Assembly: GCA_937959175.1 (NCBI GenBank)
Contig: CALGAS010000214.1
Span: forward strand, 1 to 20,882
DNA from: an uncultured bacterium
GTDB taxonomy: Bacteria; Planctomycetota; Planctomycetia; Pirellulales; UBA1268
Direction: 5' to 3'
DNA length: 20,882 nucleotides
Positions 15,521 through 20,882 of this stretch are shown here, piece after piece (position 1 is the stretch's first letter; each line of letters begins with the position of its first letter). Below the pieces are notes generated by a model. The model did not search any database. It saw only the letters and a program-made list of their open reading frames with translations, and had not been told where the DNA came from. Both the position numbers and the translations under genes were made by a program.

Positions 15521-15545
15521 GTGGTGCCACTCAGCTTGGCACCAC
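15521..15545. repeat. Perfect 9-bp inverted repeat between secDF and the LysM gene
   Basis: GTGGTGCCA (15521-15529) and TGGCACCAC (15537-15545) flank a 7-nt spacer. No T-run follows on either strand. It lies 65 nt before the LysM start and 165 nt after the secDF stop. It could be an operator or leader hairpin for the LysM gene, or an mRNA-stabilising hairpin for secDF. Confidence 0.45.
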
Positions 15546-15709
15546 GGCGACGGCAGGCCATCACCGTTCAAGCATGCCATCCAAACGACGGGCGGCATCC
15601 AGGGGATGAACCGCGAGCCTGCCTCACCCCGGCCTCCCGCCGCCAGAATCGGATCCGATCGCCTAACCGACAGGCTCCCCGCAGCCGGCGTCATGTGCCA
15701 GGGGTAGCC

Positions 15710-18700
15710 TCAGGCTGGCTGCGCGATCGCTCGCTCGGACACGGCGGCGGCACCGAACCGATGCTGGAGCCAGAGGACCAGCGGTGCGGCCACGAAGATC
15801 GAGCTGTACGTGCCGGTGATCACACCGACGAGCATCGTGAAGGCGAAGGCATGGATTCCTGGCCCTCCCACGGCATACAGCAGAAGCACGGCCAGAAAAG
15901 ATGTGCCGGAGGTGAGGATTGTTCGGCTGAGTGTCTGGTTGACCGCCCGATCGACCATGTCGGCCGTCACAAACTTCGCCTTGCCACGAATCTCCCGCAG
16001 GCGGTCGAAGATGACGATCGTGTCATTGATCGAGAAGCCGACGATCGTCAAAAGGGCCGCCACCACGTCGAGGCTGATCCGGAACTCATCGACCTGGGCC
16101 CATCCCATGAACGGGGCCACAAAACGGCTGGCCGCCAGGCAGCCCAACGCGATCAGCACATCGTGGGCCAGGGCCACGACCGCTGCCAGGCCGAATGCGA
16201 CATTCTGAAAGCGAACCCAGATATAAAGCACGATCAGGGCCAGGCTGGTGATCAGCGCGTAGGCAGCCGTGACCCGCGTGTTGTCGGCCACCTTGCCGCC
16301 GATCCGATTGGCCGAGAGATAGAGGGGGGTCTCACTGAGGGTCGTGGCCATCCGCTCGGCCAGTCGACCGGCGGCCTCGGCGTCGAGCGACGTTGTCAGC
16401 GCCCAGATGGTCGCTGCCGCCTCCGGGTCGTCGGGAACGTCGGCCGGAGGCTGCAGGGCGAACTCGCCATCGAGTCCCGCCGCCGCCATCGCCGTCTCGA
16501 TGATCGCCGCCAGCGCCGGCCGGGCGATCGGCTCGGCGAACGTCAGCGGCACACTGGTCGGCAGCGGGGATCCGCCAGTGCTGACCGCCGCTGCCGCGTC
16601 ACCGCTCCCCGCGTCGCCGCCAGTGTCGGCCTGGGGCATCGTGGTGATCGTGCCAATCGTCACGCCGTATGTCGCCAGCCGCTTGGGGAACGTCTCCCGG
16701 AGAATCGCTTCCACTTCGGACTCATCCTGATTGGACGTGTCAATCTTGAACTGCCGGTCTGGTCCTCCCTCCTCGTCCGCCACAGCGCTGACCGTCGCCG
16801 ACTCGAGGCTCTCACCGACCAGCCGCCGAATCTCGGCGATCGGCAGCTCCTGGCCCTCCTTGAAGGCGACCTGAATGCTGGTGCCCCCGGTGAAATCGAT
16901 GCCGAGCATCTCCTCGCCCCGCTGCACCATCGCCACCACGCCGGCGGCGATGATCCCGAGCGAGACCACCGCGGCCACCCTCGCCCAGCGGACAAACTGG
17001 TAGCTGGTTCGCCCCAGCAGCCGCCCCATCGAAAGTTTCCGCAGCGAGCGAGACCGTTCCGCAAGGTCGAAGACCACCCGCGAGCAGAAGACGGCCGTGA
17101 ACAGGTTGAGAACCAGCCCGAGGATCAGCGTGATGGCGAAACCCTTGAGCTGGTCGGTGCCGATGGCAAACAGCACGATACCGGTCAGCAGGGTGGTAAG
17201 GTTGGAGTCGATGATCGTGGAAAAGGCCCGCTGGAACCCGTTGCGAATCGCCATCCGCACGGCGGTGCCCCGATCGAGCTCCTCCCGAATCCGCTCATAG
17301 ATCAGCACGTTGGCATCGACGGCCATGCCGACCGAAAGCACCAGCCCGGCCAGGCCGGCCAGCGTGAAGGCGACCTTGAAGGAGATCATCACCGCCACGA
17401 CGAGCACGATGTTCATCAAGACCGCGAGGTCGGCAACGATCCCGGAAAATCGGTAATAGGCGAGCATGAAGGTGAGCACGAGCACGGTCGCCAGCATCAT
17501 CGCCCGACTCGCGGAGCGGATCGTGTCCTCGCCGAGTTGGGCGCTGATCTGCTGCTCGCTGATCGGCTCGCTTTCGAGCGCTGCCGGGAGGCTGCCGGCA
17601 TTGAGCACCTCGACCAGGAAGTCGACGTCGTCCTGCTCGAAGTTGCCGGTGATCTGCCCCATGCTCGTGATCTGGCTGCGAATCACCGGCGCTGACTGGA
17701 GCACGTCGTCAAGCACGATCCCCAGCCGGCTGGTGACCCCGTTGGCCGGATCGGGCAGATTTCGCTTGGTGAGCAGCCCGAATTTCCGAGAGCCGTCTGA
17801 GGTGAGCATGAAACTCACGCACGGCGCCAGCGTCGCGTCATCGAGATCGGGGCTGACCCGGCTGAGGTCACCGCCGGTGACGGTTCGCTTCTCGTCCTCG
17901 ACCAGCACGAGCACCTCCGTGCCTTCACCGGGGCCGGGGCGGGTCACCATGCCCGGCTCGGGCTGCACCTTCTCGTCGGCCAGTCGCACCCAACGGCCGA
18001 TTTCCCGGCCCTCCTGTTGAACCGTCCGGGCCCGTGAGCCCTCGCCGAGCCGGATCGCATCGCGGTGCTGCGGCCGGCCGTCCGCCCGGTTGGCAAGGAT
18101 TCGGAACTCCAGCAGGCCGGCGCTCGAGATGATCCGCTTGAGCTGCTCGACCTCGCCCTGCTCCACCTCCGGGAGGATGACCTCGATCTGGTCGAGGCCG
18201 AAGGGACGGACCGTCACCTCCTTCTGGCCGCCGGGGTTGACGCGGCGGCTGACGGCCGCGACCAGTTCGTCCATCGGCACCTTGGCGGCCCGGGCGGCGA
18301 TGTCGTAGCTGATGGCCAGGGCACCCTCTTCGTCACGGCGAGACGTCTCCGTGACGGTCACGCCGTCGAAGGACGCCCTCTTCATGGCGGCAAGAAAAGC
18401 CTCGCGAGCCGCGGCATCGGCAGCCGCGAGCCGGACGGTGACCCGGCGGGGCCCGTCCCGCTCGAGCGTGGCTTCACCGCCGTCTTGGTTCGCCAGAATC
18501 CGCTCGATCCCCACGATGCAGTCATCGACCCGCGACTGTGCCTGCCGGCCGGCGGCCACCTCGTAGACGAGAATCAGACCGCCCTTGAGGTCGATGCCGA
18601 GCCGCGGGGGCCAGCCGAGCCAGCAGATCGTGCCGCCAGCCGCCAGGGCCACCAGCACCGTTGCCAGTCGGCTCCACATGTCGGGCACCCGCAGGTTCTT

Positions 18701-18859
18701 CGTGACCAACCAGGCCAGCAGGGTCGGGATCACGAGGATTGCCAGGGCTATCAGCCATCCCAGCCCGGGGATCTGGCTCGAGGCGGCCTCATTTGCCGCG
18801 GCGGCCCCGTCCGCAGGGGCCTGGGCGAGCAGCGGGACGACGAACGCTGGAATGGTCAT
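15710..18859 (-). CDS. secDF: Protein translocase subunits SecD and SecF, fused
   Basis: SecDF uses the proton gradient to help SecYEG pull exported proteins across the inner membrane. In this 1049-residue fusion the SecD part has helices near residues 33-52 and 66-82, GIDLKGGLILVYEV at 88-101, a periplasmic head, SLPAALES before the helix cluster, and VDANVLIYERIREEL. The SecF part starts with a helix and GIDFTGGTSIQVAF at 653-666. It then has a long periplasmic region up to R852 (RIGGKVADNTRVTAAY), the helix bundle, ALAHDVLIALG, GFSINDTIVIFDRLREIRG and NQTLSRTILTSGTSFLAV. The SecF periplasmic region is about 200 residues, against roughly 90 in E. coli. I used ATG 18859; an in-frame ATG at 18922, 7 nt after the yajC stop, would add 21 residues and allow coupling. 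It follows tgt and yajC, the common order. Confidence 0.95.
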   Translation of the reverse strand: MTIPAFVVPLLAQAPADGAAAANEAASSQIPGLGWLIALAILVIPTLLAWLVTKNLRVPDMWSRLATVLVALAAGGTICWLGWPPRLGIDLKGGLILVYEVAAGRQAQSRVDDCIVGIERILANQDGGEATLERDGPRRVTVRLAAADAAAREAFLAAMKRASFDGVTVTETSRRDEEGALAISYDIAARAAKVPMDELVAAVSRRVNPGGQKEVTVRPFGLDQIEVILPEVEQGEVEQLKRIISSAGLLEFRILANRADGRPQHRDAIRLGEGSRARTVQQEGREIGRWVRLADEKVQPEPGMVTRPGPGEGTEVLVLVEDEKRTVTGGDLSRVSPDLDDATLAPCVSFMLTSDGSRKFGLLTKRNLPDPANGVTSRLGIVLDDVLQSAPVIRSQITSMGQITGNFEQDDVDFLVEVLNAGSLPAALESEPISEQQISAQLGEDTIRSASRAMMLATVLVLTFMLAYYRFSGIVADLAVLMNIVLVVAVMISFKVAFTLAGLAGLVLSVGMAVDANVLIYERIREELDRGTAVRMAIRNGFQRAFSTIIDSNLTTLLTGIVLFAIGTDQLKGFAITLILGLVLNLFTAVFCSRVVFDLAERSRSLRKLSMGRLLGRTSYQFVRWARVAAVVSLGIIAAGVVAMVQRGEEMLGIDFTGGTSIQVAFKEGQELPIAEIRRLVGESLESATVSAVADEEGGPDRQFKIDTSNQDESEVEAILRETFPKRLATYGVTIGTITTMPQADTGGDAGSGDAAAAVSTGGSPLPTSVPLTFAEPIARPALAAIIETAMAAAGLDGEFALQPPADVPDDPEAAATIWALTTSLDAEAAGRLAERMATTLSETPLYLSANRIGGKVADNTRVTAAYALITSLALIVLYIWVRFQNVAFGLAAVVALAHDVLIALGCLAASRFVAPFMGWAQVDEFRISLDVVAALLTIVGFSINDTIVIFDRLREIRGKAKFVTADMVDRAVNQTLSRTILTSGTSFLAVLLLYAVGGPGIHAFAFTMLVGVITGTYSSIFVAAPLVLWLQHRFGAAAVSERAIAQPA

Positions 18860-18929
18860 GCTGAGTCTCAAAACGCGTGTCTGGGGAAGAGCCGCCGGCG
18901 GGACACCGGCCGGCTGGAGCATGCTGGAT

Positions 18930-19328
18930 TCAGGAACTTGCCGGTTCAGAGGCCCCGGTCTTCTCGGTGGGAAGAATGCGAGCGATGCTCGCCAGCGTGA
19001 CGGCAATCTTCACGTTGGCGGCCTCGTCGACCCGCAGGCTGACCCGGTCAGTCTCACGGTCGACCGCGGCTACCGTGCCGTAGATGCCCGACGAGGTGAC
19101 GACGCGGTCGTTTTTTTTGATGCTCTCCAGCATCGCCTGCTGCCGTTTGACCCGCTCTCGCTCCGGACGGAAGAGCAACAGGTAGGCCACCACCGCGATC
19201 GCCACCAGGGGCAGCAGCTGAAAGGGCAACGGAGGCCCTTCTCCGGCGGGCTGCCCGGCCGGCTCAGCCTGGGCGAGGCAGACCGTCGTGAAGACGGACA
19301 GATTCGCTGGCGACGGCTCAATCGGCAT
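18930..19328 (-). CDS. yajC: Sec translocon accessory protein YajC
   Basis: YajC is a small single-pass membrane protein that associates with SecDF. This 132-residue version has an unusually long N-terminus (residues 1-30, with VFTTVCLAQAEPAG), then one helix at about 31-52 (FQLLPLVAIAVVAYLLLF), RPERERVKRQQAMLESIKKN and DRVVTSSGIYGTVAAVD, the family's typical soluble tail. It ends TGASEPASS. ATG 19328 was chosen; the open frame further upstream (to 19454) lacks YajC similarity. No clear Shine-Dalgarno is visible. It lies 127 bp after tgt and 70 bp before secDF. The N-terminal LAQA-PAG stretch is echoed at the SecD N-terminus. Confidence 0.93.
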   Translation of the reverse strand: MPIEPSPANLSVFTTVCLAQAEPAGQPAGEGPPLPFQLLPLVAIAVVAYLLLFRPERERVKRQQAMLESIKKNDRVVTSSGIYGTVAAVDRETDRVSLRVDEAANVKIAVTLASIARILPTEKTGASEPASS

Positions 19329-19455
19329 GGCTGGAAAACAACGCGACGCGAGGACCGGCTCCCGGGACGCCCCGGGTGGCTGGGAAACCCGAGAATGTAG
19401 TGGTATTCGCGATCGTGGGACAAGTCGGCCACGCCCGCAGCGGGCTATAGCCACC

Positions 19456-20589
19456 TCACACAGCGGCCGCCGCCTCGGACGCAGGCCCCCGCCAGGCAGC
19501 CGTCAGCTCGGAGGCTGTCTCTGCCAGCCGACCCCCACGGATCGCCGCTCGCAGGCGGGCCACCAGCCGCTGGTAGAAGGTCAGGTTGTGGATCGAGGTC
19601 AAGATGGGCCCGAGCATCTCGCCGCCAAGAAAGAGATGGCGGAGATAACTGCGACTGTGCCGGCAGGCGACGCAGGGGCAGGCCTCCTCCAGCGGCCGCT
19701 GATCGCTGGCATGACAGGCATTCTTGAGCTTGACCGGGCCGGCAAAGGTGTAGGCCAGGGCCGTGCGACCACAGCGTGTGGGGAGCACGCAGTCGAACAT
19801 ATCGATGCCGGCGGCGACGGCCATCACGATGTCCGCTGGCTGCCCGACGCCCATCAGGTAGCGAGGCCGGTCGGCCGGCAGCCAGGGCGTCGTGGCGACG
19901 AGCGCATCCCGCATCGCCTCGGGGCCTTCCCCCACCGAAAGCCCGCCGACGGCATAGCCGGGGAAACCCAGCCGGACGAGCCCTTCAGCGCTCTCCTGCC
20001 GCAGCTCCGGGTCGAGGCCGCCCTGCACGATCCCGAATACCGCCTGCTCGGGCCGGCGGCGGGCAGCCAGGCACCGCTCGGCCCAGCGGAGCGACCGCCG
20101 CATCGCATCGGCCACGATCGCCCGTTCATTGGGCAGGGCGACCACGTGATCGAGCTGCATCGCGATGTCGGCCCCGATCGCTTCCTGGATCCGGATCGCC
20201 TCCTCGGGCGAGAGCGAGACAGCCGCCCCGTCGAGATGGGAGCGAAAGAAGGCCCCCTCGTCGGTCACCTTCACCTGGTCGGCGAGACTGAAGACCTGAA
20301 AGCCGCCCGAGTCGGTGAGCGTTGGCCCGTCCCAGCCCATGAAGCGAGCCAGCCCGCCGCCCGCCGCCACGATCGCCTCGCCGGGCCGCAGATGGAGGTG
20401 GTACGTGTTGGACAGGATCATCCCCGCCCCGGTCGCAGCCACCCGCCCGATGTCGACTCCCTTGACGGTCGCGGCCGTGGCGACCGGCATGAAGAGCGGC
20501 GTCGGCACGCTGCCGTGGGGCGTCGTGAGCACGCCCGCCCGGGCGGTGCCGTCGGTCGCCTCGAGCGTGAACGAAAATCCCGGTTGCAT
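19456..20589 (-). CDS. tgt: Queuine tRNA-ribosyltransferase (tRNA-guanine transglycosylase)
   Basis: Tgt swaps guanine 34 for the queuosine precursor preQ1 in GUN-anticodon tRNAs. The 377-residue product has LTDSGGFQVFSL at 91-102 (D93), FGIVQGG at 185-191, YAVGGLSVGE at 212-221, and the nucleophile D266 in GIDMFDCVLPTR. The zinc site CPCVAC (C304, C306, C309) is completed by H334 in TSIHN. Length matches the family. The ATG at 20589 begins directly with MQPGFSFTLEATDG, as in homologues; the Shine-Dalgarno site is weak. It is the first gene of the tgt-yajC-secDF cluster. No queuosine biosynthesis gene (queA, queC-F) is in the window, so the source of preQ1 is not visible. Confidence 0.96.
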   Translation of the reverse strand: MQPGFSFTLEATDGTARAGVLTTPHGSVPTPLFMPVATAATVKGVDIGRVAATGAGMILSNTYHLHLRPGEAIVAAGGGLARFMGWDGPTLTDSGGFQVFSLADQVKVTDEGAFFRSHLDGAAVSLSPEEAIRIQEAIGADIAMQLDHVVALPNERAIVADAMRRSLRWAERCLAARRRPEQAVFGIVQGGLDPELRQESAEGLVRLGFPGYAVGGLSVGEGPEAMRDALVATTPWLPADRPRYLMGVGQPADIVMAVAAGIDMFDCVLPTRCGRTALAYTFAGPVKLKNACHASDQRPLEEACPCVACRHSRSYLRHLFLGGEMLGPILTSIHNLTFYQRLVARLRAAIRGGRLAETASELTAAWRGPASEAAAAV

Positions 20590-20637
20590 TCGGGCAACCT
20601 ACCGCGGCCAGCGGCCCGGAGCCAAGGGGCTGGGATG

Positions 20638-20668
20638 GCCCAACGGCCCGCAGTCCCCCCGGCTCGCG
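20638..20668 (+). repeat. Dispersed repeat, partial diverged copy C
   Basis: GCCCAACGGCCCGCAG followed by TCCCCCCGGCTCGCG matches copies A and B over about 30 bp. It then diverges: the GCCGGGGGGCTTTTA half is replaced, and a different hairpin can form (GCTCG, CGTT loop, CGAGC, then CCC/GGG). No T-run follows. It lies 49 bp upstream of the tgt start. Confidence 0.55.
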
Positions 20669-20752
20669 TTCGAGCGGGAACCTGGCGTGCAAGCCCGATG
20701 CGTTTTGGTCCGCGACGCCGGGCTCAGGGTTGTGAAAATCTTTTTGGGCTGC

Positions 20753-20811
20753 CGGGGACCGGTTTTGCCCAATGGCCCGCAGTCCCCCCGGCTCGCGCCG
20801 GGGGGCTTTTA
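20753..20811 (+). repeat. Dispersed 59-bp repeat, copy B
   Basis: Gapless match to copy A (11249-11307), including CGGGGACCGG, GCCCAA, the 9-bp GC stem (20784-20792 with 20797-20805), loop TCGC and CTTTTA. No plus-strand gene lies between here and the tgt start, so no gene is visible for its terminator-like hairpin to end. It is 129 bp from copy C. Confidence 0.7.
20784..20810 (+). terminator. Terminator-like hairpin without a visible upstream gene
   Basis: The stem CCCCCCGGC/GCCGGGGGG with loop TCGC and CTTTT is identical to the lipoprotein terminator. The only nearby gene, tgt, runs the other way, so it would only stop plus-strand antisense transcripts. On the minus strand there is no T-run. 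Confidence 0.45.
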
Positions 20812-20830
20812 TTGCGTCAACGCGCGAAAT

Positions 20831-20855
20831 ACGGGTTCGCGAGGGGTGAGCCCGT
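20831..20855. repeat. Hairpin near the right edge
   Basis: ACGGGTTC (20831-20838) and GAGCCCGT (20848-20855) form an 8-bp stem with one G-U pair and a 9-nt loop. It is too close to the window end to judge its context. The stretch 20590-20882 contains only this hairpin and repeat copies B and C; I see no gene or tRNA in it. Confidence 0.35.
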
Positions 20856-20882
20856 GCCAGTCGAGCGGCGTAGAAATCCGAG

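Noticed and set aside
15648..15659. The palindrome ATCGGATCCGAT after secDF
   Set aside because: It is a 12-bp perfect palindrome, but such GATC-type palindromes are frequent by chance here and nothing else marks it as a site.
15329..15694. A 121-codon open frame on the minus strand between secDF and the LysM gene
   Set aside because: It overlaps the LysM start in another frame, and its composition is unstructured. No ribosome-binding site or motif supports it.
15521..17695. A 724-codon open frame on the plus strand
   Set aside because: It is antisense to the SecF half of secDF, with Asp/Arg/His/Gly-rich composition and no domain signature.
20818..20882. A tRNA or the start of a gene at the right edge
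   Set aside because: GGGTTCGCGA recalls a T-arm, but no cloverleaf can be assembled and the window ends too soon to judge.
1..20882. CRISPR array, prophage or defence island
   Set aside because: No regularly spaced short repeats, integrase, transposase, toxin-antitoxin or nuclease genes were seen; the genes are mainly housekeeping and envelope functions.

Overview
The window is GC-rich chromosomal DNA from a bacterium that looks like a planctomycete, possibly Pirellulales. The evidence is the tgt-yajC-secDF cluster with a fused SecDF, many large PDZ, von Willebrand A and proline-rich envelope proteins, weak or absent Shine-Dalgarno sites at many starts, and GC-rich dispersed palindromes. This assignment rests on gene content and style; no search was run. 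I see no prophage, insertion sequence transposase, CRISPR array, rRNA or tRNA. Most of the window is dense housekeeping and envelope DNA.

Layout from left to right. The left edge cuts dnaA (minus strand; domains I and II and the start of the AAA+ domain remain). It has a near-consensus sigma70-type promoter and a leader of about 120 nt. A 395-bp gap separates it from a secreted two-PDZ protein (plus). Convergent to that is a minus-strand group of three genes: a very large AsmA-like membrane-anchored protein, dapF (diaminopimelate epimerase) and a DUF374-type lysophospholipid acyltransferase. Next come a divergently placed MFS transporter (plus) and tilS (minus), whose 3' ends overlap by 35 bp, then a small lipoprotein (plus) that ends in a strong intrinsic terminator inside a repeated element.

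The second half holds a membrane-anchored von Willebrand A protein (minus), a secreted alpha/beta-hydrolase-fold protein lacking both the nucleophile serine and a C-terminal histidine (plus), a secreted proline-rich LysM protein (minus), and the cluster tgt, yajC, secDF (minus, transcribed right to left). The right edge is about 290 bp without a gene. It carries two more copies of the repeated element and another hairpin.

Functionally, the window combines chromosome initiation (dnaA), tRNA modification (tilS, tgt), protein export (yajC, secDF), peptidoglycan or lysine precursor supply (dapF), outer-membrane lipid handling (AsmA-like, acyltransferase) and several envelope proteins of unknown role. 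The most notable observations are a dispersed 59-bp terminator-bearing repeat in three copies, a REP-like palindrome next to one of them, a five-unit internal repeat in the AsmA-like protein, an apparently catalytically dead hydrolase, an enlarged SecF periplasmic domain, and a periplasmic insertion before the last helix of the MFS transporter.
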